Below are positions 28,901-42,111 of a stretch of 64,000 nt of DNA, piece by piece. The DNA comes from Pardosa pseudoannulata (lineage: Eukaryota > Arthropoda > Arachnida > Araneae > Lycosidae). The stretch spans positions 100,906,193-100,970,192 of the forward strand of contig CM063503.1 of NCBI GenBank assembly GCA_032207245.1. The letters are read 5' to 3'. The notes beneath the pieces were generated by a model. It was given only the letters and a program-made list of their open reading frames with translations. It did no database searches and was not told the DNA's origin. The number at the start of each line of letters is the position of its first letter. Positions within the stretch are counted from its first letter, which is position 1. The translations under genes were made by a program, and so were the position numbers.

Positions 28901-29384
28901 GTTAACTAAAATGAATATGCAAGAATGGATCAGATTATTGTATCCATGTGTAGAAAACTGATTTAATGTCTTCATTCCTTAAGTGATATAGATATGCTCT
29001 TGAAAGGATTTATTACTTTTAAAGTATTAAAATGCCTTATACGTTAAGAATTCAAGTTAAGTTATACTTGACCAAACTACTAGAAAGAAGATTGTAATAT
29101 TTGCTTTAAATATCCTAATATTGCAATACAAACAGTACTTCCAATGCATATATATTATGACGTATATCGTTTCGGAAATATTCGATATTTTCACAATAAA
29201 GTTTAAGGCTTAAAGCAAGTGCAAAATACACATACACATAAATTACATGGGAGAGATTTAAGAAAATAAATGCTTATAAACTTAGCTCAATAATCCAAGT
29301 AATGTAATCACATACTCAAGCAGTAAGTGAGCTATGTGAGTTTACAATTTTAAAGGAACAATAGCTTTTTTCCAACTGACGGAA
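28901..29384. other. AT-rich non-coding stretch
   Basis: Nothing recognised. Confidence 0.55.
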
Positions 29385-30040
29385 TTTATTAAATTCTTTT
29401 ACTACTAAAATTCATAATTTGAAAAAAAAACAAAGTTAACACAACGACAGCACAACCTAACAGCTTAACTGGTTTATTCGATTTGCATAATTTCGTATTT
29501 TTAACTAAAAATAATATCCGATAGCACATCTCATTATACTAGTATTTAAGAAATGTGCATACCAGTTATTTATTCATTGCACACTTCTCCTCTGTTTCTT
29601 TATTATATGATTTTGCTATTAAACTTCATAATTTGAAAAACGAAATTAAGACAATGACAGCTCAACCTAACAGCTTAATTATTGGTTTATTCGATTTATA
29701 TAATTTCACATTTTTAACTAAAAATAATATCCAATAGCACATTTCATTATACTAGTATTTAAGAAATTTGTATACCAGTTATTTATTCATTGCACTCCTC
29801 TCCTCTGTTTCTTTATTATATGCTTTTGCTATTAAACTTCATAATTTGAAAAAAACGAAGTTAAAACAATGACAGCTCACCTAACAGATTAACTCGTTTC
29901 TTAGATTCTTTATATAATTTCACATTTTTATCTAGAAATAATATCCAACAGCACATCTGATTATACTAGTATTTAACAAATTTGTATACCAGTTATTTAT
30001 TCCTTGAACTCCTCTAATCTATTTCCCTCTCATTTTTGCA
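29385..30040. repeat. About 213-bp tandem repeat, three copies
   Basis: The marker TTCATAATTTGAAAA recurs at 29411, 29625 and 29838. Each unit also contains GACAGC-CA-CCTAACAG, TATACTAGTATTTAA and TATACCAGTTATTTATTC (with small changes). Units differ moderately, so the array is not very recent. No coding frame is kept across units. Confidence 0.93.
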
Positions 30041-30605
30041 TGATTGCGTAACCGAGTGTTACAAATGATAGAAGATAAAAAATAATAATAAGCAATAAAA
30101 TCACTCACTGAATATTACGCACAAATAGAATGGGTAACCATAGCTTCCTCTGTATATTTAGATAATTCGAGATAAATTTAGTTACATGAAAAGACCATTA
30201 CTTGAACATATAATAATATATGTTTTCCCATGTCATATATATATAGGGAGTAAAGATTGGTAATAAACGACATTTTAATTTCAGAACATTTCTTGCTATT
30301 AATAGTTTAATACTTCATAACTTCAATTATAATCTTAAAGCTGGAAAATTATTGATGTAAAAATTTTCTGATGTTTTAGTTATAAAAAATCAAATATACC
30401 TAGCTGTCTATACAATTCCAGTAACTGTTGCGTATGTTCTAAATTTAAGAGTTTTTATGTTAGAAAATATTTTTACAAGTTCTTCAATAAAAGTCCAAAT
30501 TCAATGCAGTATTTGAAAGTTTTTAAATATGTTTTTTAAATAAATGTAAAACTCATGAAATAAGAAAGAATATTTTATCCGAAACATAAATTTTTATTCT
30601 TTTAT
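30041..30605. other. AT-rich non-coding stretch
   Basis: Nothing recognised apart from a minor (TA) run near 30234-30245. Confidence 0.55.
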
Positions 30606-31003
<398 letters not shown>

Positions 31004-33239
31004 CCATCTTATATCAAAAGTCTAAATTGTATTTCAGTTTATGACTAAATTTCAATTTCTGTTTTAAGTAAACCATAAGTTTTAGCAATATCTGAAATTT
31101 TAAATTTAAAAATTGACAAATTCTCAATTAGAAAAATTTTGATATTATTTTTTGTTTTATCTGGATGTATAATAAAATATTTCTTCTATTAATGTAATTG
31201 TCTTTTACATTACAGAAGTCATATTTAACGTCTGGTGTATATAAGTAAATAGTTTATAATTTATATATTAGAGTTTATATATTAATTTATATATTATTAT
31301 CACGTAGCTTAGTTAGGTAGGTATCACGTCATTTTTCTCTTTGTTGTATATATGCTTTTATTCTATACTCGAAATTACAAAACCAAATATATTTTGCAAA
31401 CATAAGAGTATTATTAAATACAATTAAAAATATTGATTAATACCGAACAGAAAGCATTATTTTTAAAGAACCGGAGAAAGAATTTTATATTGAAAATACA
31501 ACCATCAGGCAAAAAAAAACTTATACAGTATTTCTTTAAAAGTAAATAACACAATACACGTTAGGAGGTATACATAACCGAGAACAGTACTAAACTGAAA
31601 ATATCTTGCTGATATGTGTTCTGAAATTGAGATAATAGTAAAGTTTTACTTAAAGCTATGTTTCCATATCCATCTAAATACGTGTTAAAATGTCAAAATA
31701 TCTAAATTATTTTTGCAAAAATAATTATTAATACCATTATTTGCTGGAGTAAAATATGTGTCAAAACTTTCCCTTATAAAATTTATAAATTAAATAAATT
31801 TAGCTTAATGTACTTAATTTACTTTCACCGAAACTATTCCCGTTAAATGACAAATATCCAACATGAAACATTTCTTCGTTTGTAAGTTATCTAGACCCTT
31901 AAAAAACACAGGTAGAAACATTTCGGGCGGTTACTGTAGAATAGGGCCTTGTAACCCTTGTTTAACTTTAATAGCTATTTCACTAGCTACCTGAAAGTGG
32001 ACGAGACTATTTTTTCTCCAAATATGTCAGCCAGCATTTGATTTATATCAGCAATCATTCTCATTGAAACAAATGACATTTTACCGTTGAGCTGAATGTA
32101 AGTTTCGTGCATCTTTCAAAATTTTCGTGCACCGGGCTGTCTGGTAAACTGAGAAAAAGTGAAATGCTTTTGTTGCGTGACATTTTTTAATATGTGAGAT
32201 TCTCTGATATAGTTTCCATGTTAAGCACTGTTTCAAATTATCACAAATGGCTCCTAAGGTAATAACGATTTTACGGAGACCGTACTTTTCTTTTGTCATA
32301 CCGAACATGCATTTTATCATTCAGAACTGCACAGTATACTTACTTATTTATGCATGCTTAGAATATATTGCCCTCCTCTTAGAGCAATTTGTTTCAAATT
32401 TGATAATGTTTAGTTACGTGTTTTCTCATAATTTTGGAATTTAATGATAAAAAAATGTATATTTTTTATGCGTAAGAGTGACAGAAATTGATGTTTTCGA
32501 CAGGGAAGAAAAATATTATTTTATTAATTTTATACTTATGTATCTGTAATAAAAAAGAAGGTAATGTAAGAAGGAGAATATTTAGTTTCGTAAAAAGTGA
32601 AACCATCATTATTACATATTAAATATTAAAGGTGCAGCGGAAAATCTTAAAGTTGATTAAAATATTATTACTTAACACATTTTAAGTTCAAGCAAAATGT
32701 GGGGTGATTCTTGTCTACTTAAATTTTAAGTAAATGAATTTTTATATAAATGACAACAATACATTTAATTACAATGTGCTACAGACCTTTTTCGAAAGCC
32801 ACGCATGTGAAAACAAAAAACTAGTTAAGGGCAAAAAATAAATAAATGAATAAGAAACATACTTCGAAAATATTCTTACGTTATAAAAGGAAAAATGTTA
32901 AAAAGTAATATAATATTACTTAAAATATAACTGCAGAGTAAGATTCTAAGAGAGTAAATCATAAGGGCAGAGATCCTAGCTAACACAGCCAAAATGCATC
33001 TCATGAATTAAGACAGTATATTGAAGTGGGATGAACTTTCATGGCTAAACCCATACCAACAATAGTGGAAAACTCGAACTTTTACACCACGAATTCTAAG
33101 GGGAAAAACATGAATGGATAAGCTTCCAATGAGAATGTACAAATGTGCCAAGATTGATAATAATGATAGAGTAACACCCGAATTGCACTGTCCTGCTATT
33201 CTACTACTAACACTTATCGCCACAATGTTAGTCTAGGAG
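31004..33239. other. Non-coding stretch, no gene assigned
   Basis: Mostly AT-rich. Patches of more balanced composition lie at 31900-32340 and 32940-33240 (the latter may be the outer part of the repeat that follows). Overlapping open frames on both strands show no domain. Confidence 0.45.
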
Positions 33240-33329
33240 CAGTTGTCACCAAAGTCGTTTAACGGCTAAACACGATTAATCTCTGTTTAAATGGAAAATT
33301 GAGTCCCAACACTTGTTGGCTCCCTAGGT

Positions 33330-33725
33330 TAATCACGGTTAGCGGTAAGAGTAATTCCTTTCTATGCTGACCCGGTATCTAAGTCCACACAGCGACTTCA
33401 CTGGATGACTAGCACGCCACAACAGCTATAAAGCTGCTGCTGGCCTATTCGAGATCCGTCATGGTTAGAAGATTAATTTAGACAAACTCAGTAAGGAGCA
33501 AACTCTATAAAGGTAAGCTCAAGACTATCAGGAAAGACACTGAAGAAAGATCACTCAGGTGAGCCCCGGGCTCATGAAATCCGTGTATGCGTAAAGAAGA
33601 CATACCCATGAGTTTGTCTCTCATTTAGCACTACCTAGAGGACAAGTACGGCTTTAGTTCGTGGCCGCGGATGCGAGAGACATTGTCACCCAGGTTAGCG
33701 GTAAAACGCCTTTGGTGAGACTGAC
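33330..33725 (+). repeat. Dispersed repeat, copy 1 of an inverted pair
   Basis: A GC-richer block with the ordered markers GCGACTTCACTG, GCCACAACAGC, GCTATAAAGCTGCTG, GGTAAGCTCAAGACTATCAG, AGATCACTCAGG, GCCCCGGGCTCATGAAA and GACATACCCATGAG. All reappear with changes on the opposite strand of 34830-35250. It is a dispersed mobile-element-like repeat; the family is not identified and no intact coding is seen. It abuts a (TA)22 microsatellite. Confidence 0.8.
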
Positions 33726-33736
33726 CCTTAGACACA

Positions 33737-33740
<4 letters not shown>

Positions 33741-33781
<41 letters not shown>
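33741..33781. repeat. (TA)n microsatellite
   Basis: About 20 TA units directly next to the dispersed repeat. Confidence 0.96.
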
Positions 33782-33784
<3 letters not shown>

Positions 33785-34510
33785 AATAATAGAATTATTT
33801 TTGTCAAGATATAGCTAAACATTGCCGCAACTATCTAATTCTATCCAATGAGAGTGCATGTATATTTTAAGTAATAGTCATAGTCTACAAAACTACATGG
33901 CTTCTGTATAGTCAATTATTCTAAAACTAAATTAATAGATATAATTTATGAAAAAAATACATATTTAGGACATACGATATATTCTGTAGACTTACAAAAA
34001 GTGCTTGGAATAACGACGATTTCTTCTTGTACAATTACTTAAATAATTATGTATGCAAAGTTCTGCAGTCGATATATTTTTAGTTAAAGCAACCCTAAAT
34101 ATAGCTGTGTGTAGTAGTTTAAGATATAAAAGAGTTACTGGTTAGAAAAGCTGCTCTGTATACCAGCAGCTTCAATCGTTTGCCTCTGCGCTCTGGTGAT
34201 TTCCACTCTACAAAACTCTGTCATAAGATGTGAAGCACTGTCAGAAAATTAAATATTTTTTGACAGAGCTTCTGATCCCCTGATAAAACACTATACAAAT
34301 AATTAATTAATTACCTGAAAATAATATATCTCCTTTAATTATTTTAATATAATATGTGTTCTTTACATTTTTAATACTTAGTTATTAATAATATAGGTTT
34401 ATTGTTTACATAAAATTACACAATTATGATTATTGGGGAAAAATGTTCTAAATTTACTTTTGTATCTGGCTTTTTATTCATAAGCTATCTATTTATTTTT
34501 TATAAATAAT
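33782..34510. other. Non-coding spacer between the inverted repeat copies
   Basis: AT-rich, no gene or repeat recognised. Confidence 0.5.
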
Positions 34511-35345
34511 TAATTTATTCCGCACATGCTCGAGAGATGTTGTTGTTATCTTATGCCACTTGGTCAAACCAAGCATGCTTTGAGCCGGTGGCTACTAGTA
34601 TTAAGGCAAAAAGTTGTGCCTTTCGTTGTAACGAGCATCGCAAATGTGAAAATATGGCTTATGATCAAGTGGGTCCTCATAATTTTGAAGCAGGGACCAA
34701 ACAAAAGACCTAGGCTTGACTTGTCACCCCTAAAGGTATTGATTGACAACTTGGAGAATATTGTGAATACGAACATGTTTTACATGTCCCAGTGGGGGGT
34801 GGGGCAGTGATACACTTCATATGTGTTTCGGCACAGCTGAGGAGTTGAGCCTCAGGGTGTTGTACTACGGTACCTCACCTAGGACAGCTATCAGCCTCCT
34901 CGTGGCGCCCCCTGTAAACTAGGAGTGTCCCTCCTATGCCGATGATAGCCGTCTGACAACCTCAAGGGGTATACCTCCTTTAGGTATACTTGGGTTTCAC
35001 GAACCCGGGGTTTCCTGAGTGATCCTTCTCTTCAGACTTCCCTGGTAGTCTCGATCTTACCGATGTGGTATTGTATCCTTACTGGGGTCGTCTACATTAA
35101 TTTCGAGCCACGACGGAGCCTCTCGTAGGTCAGCGCAGCTTTGTAGCTGTTGGTGATTGCTGTTGTGGCGACTGGTCTTCAGTAAAATGCTGCTGTATGG
35201 GCGGAATGCCTGGGTCAGCTGAGGAATTACCTTACATATCCCAGTCACCTTTAACGAACACAGCGGATCTTAGGCCGGCTAGGGCTCCAAATCCGCATCC
35301 CTCCAGTTACGAGAGCATTGCCTTTGCATGCTCAAGAGTTTGAAA
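34511..35345 (-). repeat. Dispersed repeat, copy 2 of an inverted pair, possibly with extra attached sequence
   Basis: On the minus strand the core (about 35250 to 34830) reads GCCACAACAGCAATC, GCTACAAAGCTGCGC, GGTAAGATCGAGACTACCAG, GGATCACTCAGG, ACCCCGGGTTCGTGAAA and GGTATACCCCTTGAGG: the same order as copy 1. GC-richer sequence continues on both sides (34511-34830 and 35250-35345) and may belong to the same element. An open frame at 34526-34810 (plus) is not recognised as any family. Confidence 0.75.
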
Positions 35346-37959
35346 TAACACAACATAATTTACAGGTTTCTTCAGACCATTCGGTTCCCACAACATTTTA
35401 TTACAGTCAAATATATTAAATACTTTATTTTTAAAATGCAAGAATAAGTAATTATGAAAGAGATGAATTTAAGAAATGATGGGATTCGAAAATGCAAGAA
35501 ATCAACAAAAATAAGATATGATGTTCAAGCTCAAAATGTTCAATCTAAGATTATCCTTAAATAATAAAGAAAACTTTTGCAATCAAATTATTATTTTACT
35601 ATATTAATACTTTATTTTTTACTGTATTCCCTTGTTTTAAAACATTAAAAAATGCTCTAATTTAATGTTTTTACCTTACTGATAATTACATAATATCCCG
35701 AATGAACTATGGTTTTTATTTTACATATCTTCAGATTTTTTAGACATGTTTTTAAAAAATGTGTATTCTTTCAAAAAAAAAATGTTTTATCAAGTTACAG
35801 TGTATATCGTACACAGATACAACCATAAGAGCATTAATTTATTAAAAAAAATTTAAATCATTGTTTCTAAAAATAATTTTTAACATAAATGAAATTCTCT
35901 ACCGAGTTGCATTTTATATAAATACCGAACATACATTATGAATTTAGGAAAATTCATATGCAATATGATTTGGAGCATATTTAAAGAATGTTTGTTACTA
36001 TTAAAGTTTATTATGCAGAAATTTTCAATTTTAGATCATAGTGATGATTTATAGAATTTATATAATAGCTTTTTGTTTTTGCTTTTTTTAAGAATATCGG
36101 GAAAAGTTTTATAGTTTAAAACTTGAGTTACGAATTTATCCAAGACAAACCGGAAATGTTATACAATATATCTTTTCATCTCTTGCGACTATCTACTTTT
36201 CCAGAATATATTTCACCATTGTTTCTAGAATTTTGTCTTTCCATACTTTAAGAAAATATAATGCACCACAATGCCGGATAATTTTTCTCATAATTAAATA
36301 TTATCTATAATTTTGTTCTTTAGAATACAGATATCCTACAATTTGTCTGCTAACCAAGTAAATAATAATTTTAAAATATTTAATAATTACATTGACGTAT
36401 AATTTAGAGTTTGTCTGAAAATAGCTGTAAAAAAGGCCTATATTTAAATAGAATGGTAAAATAACATTTTTCAAAACCACTGAGAAAAATATTTGTAACA
36501 CAGGAGAAACGAAATGAGTAATCAAAGTTTTGGTTCTTTATTTTATAAAAAGTAAATAAATACTTAGAATTTGTAACCTACTGTTTAAAGCTTTCCAGAA
36601 AAATTGTTTAGAAATAATTTTCCATTTTTGCAATTAGAAATACTGAAATACTGCTCACTATTGTGCCCATATACCTTTATATAGCTATAATATACATATG
36701 AACGCTTTTACAGATTTTTCCTGCATCCAAAGAATTATATACGAGAACTATAGGTATATTTTGTATATGCACAGAAAGAAAGTGTTTTCTTTACATTCTC
36801 ATATTTCGTCACCAATTCAAATTTTAAAAACTTAATTTTCAATCTTATACCTATCTTAGAGATGTACTTTTTTCTGTAAATTTCTTAAAATATTAATACA
36901 AATTTTAGGAAGTACGAGGGAAAAATTCATAAAATAATTTTGTGATGTTTAAGAAAAACTTTTATGTATTTTATAATATACAAGTTTCCAAAAATTCATT
37001 TAATCCTTTTTAGAGACCAGATAAATATTATTTATAATTTACAAACCATTTCTATTTATTTTTGGTAAAGGGTTGTTTTCGTATGAAAAATGTCCTTGAC
37101 TTATACCCGAGATTTTACTTGGACGCATCAGCTTTAATACGTTATTTAAATATTAAAAGTTAGTTAATAGTTTGTCAAGAAGTTTTTTAGTAGTTTAAAC
37201 TATAAGGTGGTCTTAATAATTTGGTTTATCTTTGTAAGTATGTAGGGTTACATAAAAAAGTTCCTATAAAAAAAAATTTATAAAAAATTTTGAAAAATTT
37301 CATTGCATAATTCACGGCATATTTTTATAACTTCCAGTAATATTGTTTCTACTATTAGGCATTACATTAATAAAAGTTTTCTAAAGTAATACGTTAATAT
37401 TAAAGCTACTTGCAATTTTTATTAATTATATTTCAGGAACATTTAGTAAATCTAAAATGAAAACAAATTACATGATATTTCAAAATTTACAGTGAGCAGA
37501 AAAAATTTAAAATATATTTCAAATATTAACTTCCAATAATATTTAGGTATTTAAAATACTATAAATACAGTTGCATTCATCCACCCAAAAAGTAAAAATT
37601 TTAAATATAACCCAGAACAGATTTAGTCAAAAAGCAAAATCAATTCAAAATATATATAAAATAAATTAGTACTAAAATATCAAATTATACTTTATCTTAA
37701 ATTTTCGTAGGACGTTATGACATTTAAAGGTAGTAAGCCATGCACCGTATGGTATCTGGAGACCTTGTTAAACTAAATTCAAGCATACACATCGAACGTG
37801 CATTCTAAATTGACGGGTATTTGTAATATCCTATTAAAATCATATCTTATTTTATTTTCATGCATATAGCCCAAACTTCAAGCGTGTCATTTTTATGTAA
37901 CTCTTTTATAAAAAGTTCCTTACCCATAAGCACTATATATCTTCTCCGGAATAAAGTAA
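35346..37959. other. AT-rich non-coding stretch
   Basis: No gene or clear repeat; the open frame at 36301-36525 (minus) has no domain. Confidence 0.55.
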
Positions 37960-38135
37960 AATCACTTTGCCGCGACTATATATTTGGCCTATACATATCG
38001 AAGATCACGGCAGATGTTTTCGCAATCCCAGATCTTTAAAATTTTCGCTACTTGTGTTAACATTACAACGGACACTTTAGTGGCTGAGTAAAATTCTGCA
38101 CAGTTAATAACAGACGAAACTCCAGGAATATTGGC
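37960..38135. other. Candidate conserved non-coding / enhancer-like island
   Basis: A balanced-composition block in AT-rich DNA, containing GCGACTATATATTTGGCC (37972, MEF2/CArG-like) and ACGGACACTTTAGTGGC (38068). No open frame. Inferred from composition only. Confidence 0.2.
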
Positions 38136-39900
38136 CATTTAATCTTACTTTTTTATTTTTTATCTATTATAATAGCTTTAACTTTAGAGAAATACGTAAC
38201 GGAGATACATCAATATTTTATTTTAATAATTTGTCAACGAATAAATTTTAAACAATGGGGTTTGCACTAATCGGAATGGAATGAAGTCGAGTTTGGGTGT
38301 AAAAAAATTGTTTTCTGTCATCCAAAGGTATAGCTGTGGGACAAATCATCATACCATTGACAGATGTTAACAGCAAGTGTTTTAGTATGGCTAACGCATG
38401 TAGTTGAAGAACGTTAATATCTTCCGAGGGAAACAAACTTTAGCTTAAATTTTCGCATTGACTTTCGAGAAAAAGGATATCAATGGTATTTAATCACTTC
38501 ATATATATTGAAGGTGACCAATAATAACACACAGTCACTTTGAAGATACAGATAGCCTTTAAAAATTGAACTGCATAATTATAGGCTAGCGCGAAGAGTT
38601 CATCAGTTATCAAAGGGAGCATCTGCACATTTGAAGTGATTGTATCAACTTTCTATTTCTACAAACATGGAATTGAGAGAAAATACTGTTGTTTATGAGT
38701 TTTATGAGAGGGAGAGTATGTTGTGCAAGGATTTCTGAGTAAAAACAGTATTTAGCTGGTTCTGTGTGCAAAGTTTTTTGCGCATGTGATATATGAAATT
38801 GTTGCCTGTATTCAATCCAGTTTGTCTCGTATGATAACAATATTCCAGGAATTTTGCTTAAGAAACTCGAAGGCCTGGAAATAATGTCGAATAAAATTCA
38901 CTACAGCATGGCAGTGGTATTTTATTTATCTAACTCTCAAAAATAAATTTTCAATCTCAATGAATCTTAGGAATTTACGAAAATCAGATCGAGGAGTAAA
39001 TTTTAAGCAATACTACTGATAACAGAAGCGGGATTTTACAAAAGGCACATGAAAATCTATTAGCATGGAAGGCGCTATTTAATATAAAAATGAAATCAAT
39101 TTTCGAAAAACAAAATAAAAGAATGAATTTGAAAAATGCATTTCTGAGCGAAGAAAATCAGTTATATTCTTTGAAAAACTGAAATGCAACCTCAGTGTCT
39201 CGAATGTCTCGGTGTCAAATGTAGTTCACCATCTTGCCAGATAAGAATATAGCACTAATCTTCTTATGTTTAATGTGCAATTAAAACTTTCTACATTGGG
39301 ATTGACCAGATTGTCTTTAAGGTATTGCTTATGCCCAGGTGCCCAGGTATACAATAATATTTCGCAGTGGTAACTCTAGATTACTATTCAAGCTCGACAT
39401 TAATCTATTTTAGAAGATTATCTAAAGACACTCCATAGTCGAAACAGGTAGCATTATAAGCATAAATAATGCAAGTCAAATATATATTTTGTGTGCTGTT
39501 CTTGGTTCAGTCACTTTCTAGTTCCATGTATGAAGAATGTCTGCAGAACATTTATGGATCGAGAAGTGTGGAGAAAAAAACCTGAATCACTGAGGTAGCT
39601 AATGAAAATACTTATCCTCACATGCACTTTTATCTATGATACATTTTATCTCGTAGCTAAGAGATACACACCTTTTCTTTTTTTTTGAAGTATTACTCTG
39701 AAAGTTTTTATTCATTTAATAATGGAATATTTTAAAACAAGAGCACAGCTTCTTCATACGTTAGATAAATGTTACTTAAATGTTCAATGGTATAAAACCT
39801 ATATAGCTAATTATGATCTAAAGTATTTATAAGCGGTACTCGTCCTATTATCCTTTCGAAATTTATAAAAGAGACTATATTGATATAACTGCATATTTCA
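38136..39900. other. Non-coding stretch, no gene assigned
   Basis: Moderately AT-rich with no recognisable domain; short open frames on the minus strand (38248-38436, 38610-38840) match nothing I know. Confidence 0.45.
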
Positions 39901-39904
39901 TATA

Positions 39905-39931
39905 CACTCATGTCCATAAATTAAGGATAAT
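39905..39931. repeat. Tc1-like left terminal inverted repeat
   Basis: Begins CACTCATGTCC; exact reverse complement of 41383-41409. The transposase binds here and cuts at the flanking TA. Confidence 0.95.
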
Positions 39932-40076
39932 TCAGAATCACACAGAAATTGAGCTCTAAAATAAAAATTTCACATGTAGAACTATCACACACATCTTGAA
40001 GAAGAATTTGCAAATTGCAGGAAACCACCAGATGGCGCGGATAGTACGTCACAATGACAAGAGTGTATGAAAGGGG

Positions 40077-40083
40077 TATATAA
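40077..40083 (+). promoter_or_regulatory. Probable TATA box of the Tc1-like transposase
   Basis: TATATAA preceded by GGGG and followed by GGAATGG. Transcription would start about 30 bp downstream, leaving a short 5' leader before the ATG at 40155. Confidence 0.55.
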
Positions 40084-40154
40084 GGAATGGTAGCAAAGAA
40101 GTAAAATTGTTCACAAGCGCTTTAAAAGCCTTTCAGTGCAATAACCGCATAGTT

Positions 40155-41183
40155 ATGGCACAAAGGAAGCATTTGGATGATTTTTTAAGTGGTAGAATTA
40201 TCGGACGACTGGAATGTGGACGTACCCAGCTGGAAGTATCCGAGGAACTTGGAATCGCCCAGAGTGTCATCTCCAGGCTTTGGCAACGATTCAAACATGA
40301 TGGTAATGTGAGTAGATGTTACAGCACAGGTCGCCCCCGAGTTACTACGCCGAATGATGACCGGTATTTGGCAGTTACTGCCAAAAGAAACAGACGGAGC
40401 ACAGCATCAGACCTGTCTCGTCAGCTCTCTTCAGCTACCGGGACGACAGTTTCAAGGCAGACCATGTACAGACGCTTAGGGAACCTTGGTCTATATGCTC
40501 GTAGGCCTGTCAGATGTGTTCCCCTTACCGCAACTCACTGTCGCCTGCGATTATGCTGGGCTAGAGAGCATGCATTGTGGACACTGCAACAGTGGTCTTG
40601 TGTGATGTTTTCCGACGAGTCCAGGTTCAGTTTACATTCTGATTCTCGTCGGACTTTCATATGGAGAGCGCCAGGTACCCGTTACCACCAAGAGAACACC
40701 ATTGAACGACACCGTTACGGTGGTGCAGGATGGCTCGTTTGGGGAGGAATTATTCTTGGTTCCAGAACAGACCTGCATGTTCAGAGTGTAACGATGACAG
40801 GCCACATCTATCGGGATGTCATTCTGGAACAACATGTACGTTTGTTTCGGGGCGCCATGGGTCCTGAATTTCTGTATATGGATGACAACGCCCGACCTCA
40901 ACGTGCAAACATTGTAGACGAATGCCTTCAATCGGAGGATATCACCCGTATGGATTGTCCAGCATACTCACCGGACTTGAATCCAATAGAGCATGTATGG
41001 GACATGCTTGACCGACGAATTGCAGCCCGTCAACCCCCTCCCGACTGTCTATCGGAACTTCGGAGGGCATTGCTTGATGAGTGGTGTAATTTTCCCCAAG
41101 ATCAGATTGATAATCTGATACTCAGCATGCGTAGGCGTTGTAACGCTTGTATTGCATCGTCCGGGAGACATACTCCGTATTAA
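40155..41183 (+). CDS. Tc1-like transposase, DD34E, full length
   Basis: This enzyme cuts the transposon out and inserts it at TA sites in the nucleus. The first ATG in the open frame (40155) gives 342 residues, the normal Tc1-like length; the frame is open a little further upstream but without another ATG. Residues about 6-50 form the first helix-turn-helix (QLEVSEELGIAQSVISRLWQ). The linker holds GRPR (59-62), and a second helix-turn-helix follows (about 80-110). The catalytic triad is complete: Asp154 in FSDESRF, Asp244 in YMDDNARPQ, Glu279 in SPDLNPIEHVWD, with exactly 34 residues between the last two. DNARPQ replaces the more usual DNARPH. The C-terminus RRRCNACIASSGRHTPY is family-typical. 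There are no frameshifts or stops. Base composition is far less AT-rich than the surroundings, as expected for recently arrived DNA. Confidence 0.97.
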   Translation: MAQRKHLDDFLSGRIIGRLECGRTQLEVSEELGIAQSVISRLWQRFKHDGNVSRCYSTGRPRVTTPNDDRYLAVTAKRNRRSTASDLSRQLSSATGTTVSRQTMYRRLGNLGLYARRPVRCVPLTATHCRLRLCWAREHALWTLQQWSCVMFSDESRFSLHSDSRRTFIWRAPGTRYHQENTIERHRYGGAGWLVWGGIILGSRTDLHVQSVTMTGHIYRDVILEQHVRLFRGAMGPEFLYMDDNARPQRANIVDECLQSEDITRMDCPAYSPDLNPIEHVWDMLDRRIAARQPPPDCLSELRRALLDEWCNFPQDQIDNLILSMRRRCNACIASSGRHTPY

Positions 41184-41317
41184 CCATCATACTAACCATG
41201 TTATACTGTTTTCTGTAAATAGGATCTTTTTTGAAATTTGCTCCAGGGAGTAAAAATCGCAATTTTTATTAATTATGTCAAACATATAGCATCTTTTTTG
41301 CTCTTTACCTTTTGTTT

Positions 41318-41323
41318 AATAAA
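41318..41323 (+). terminator. Polyadenylation signal of the Tc1-like transposase
   Basis: AATAAA about 135 bp after the stop codon and before the right inverted repeat. Confidence 0.5.
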
Positions 41324-41382
41324 TAGACTTTACAAATAAGTCAAATTTGTTTTGCTTTTGTCTCTTTCATTGCCTGAACTTC

Positions 41383-41409
41383 ATTATCCTTAATTTATGG
41401 ACATGAGTG
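41383..41409. repeat. Tc1-like right terminal inverted repeat
   Basis: Ends GGACATGAGTG; exact complement of the left repeat. Confidence 0.95.
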
Positions 41410-41410
41410 T

Positions 41411-41424
41411 ATATATATATATAC

Positions 41425-41494
<70 letters not shown>
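41411..41494. repeat. (TA)n microsatellite at the transposon insertion site
   Basis: About 42 TA units with two early CA/GT substitutions. The array provides many TA target sites and abuts the right end of the Tc1-like element. Confidence 0.95.
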
Positions 41495-42093
<599 letters not shown>

Positions 42094-42111
42094 TAAATGT
42101 AAAAAAGTAAT

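Larger units (their letters stand above)
39903..41411 (+). mobile_element. Complete Tc1-like DNA transposon
   Basis: Perfect 27-bp terminal inverted repeats, starting CACTCATGTCCATAAA (39905-39931) and ending with the exact complement (41383-41409), sit between TA dinucleotides (39903-39904, 41410-41411). These are the target duplications of Tc1/mariner elements. The element is 1505 bp between the TA sites and encodes one uninterrupted transposase in the plus direction. Insertion was at the edge of a (TA)n array. A TATA box (TATATAA, 40077-40083) lies about 75 bp before the start codon, and AATAAA (41318-41323) lies after the gene. Perfect ends plus an open gene suggest a young, possibly active copy. 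Confidence 0.96.

Noticed and set aside
29385..30040. Possible CRISPR array
   Set aside because: The repeat units are about 213 bp, adjacent and diverged, with no short repeat-spacer pattern, and the genome is eukaryotic.
32081..32444. Open frames on both strands near 32.2 kb
   Set aside because: They overlap each other and resemble no known protein; balanced composition alone is not enough.
34526..34810. 94-codon open frame in a GC-richer block
   Set aside because: No recognisable domain; it lies at the edge of the inverted dispersed repeat and an opposite-strand frame overlaps it.
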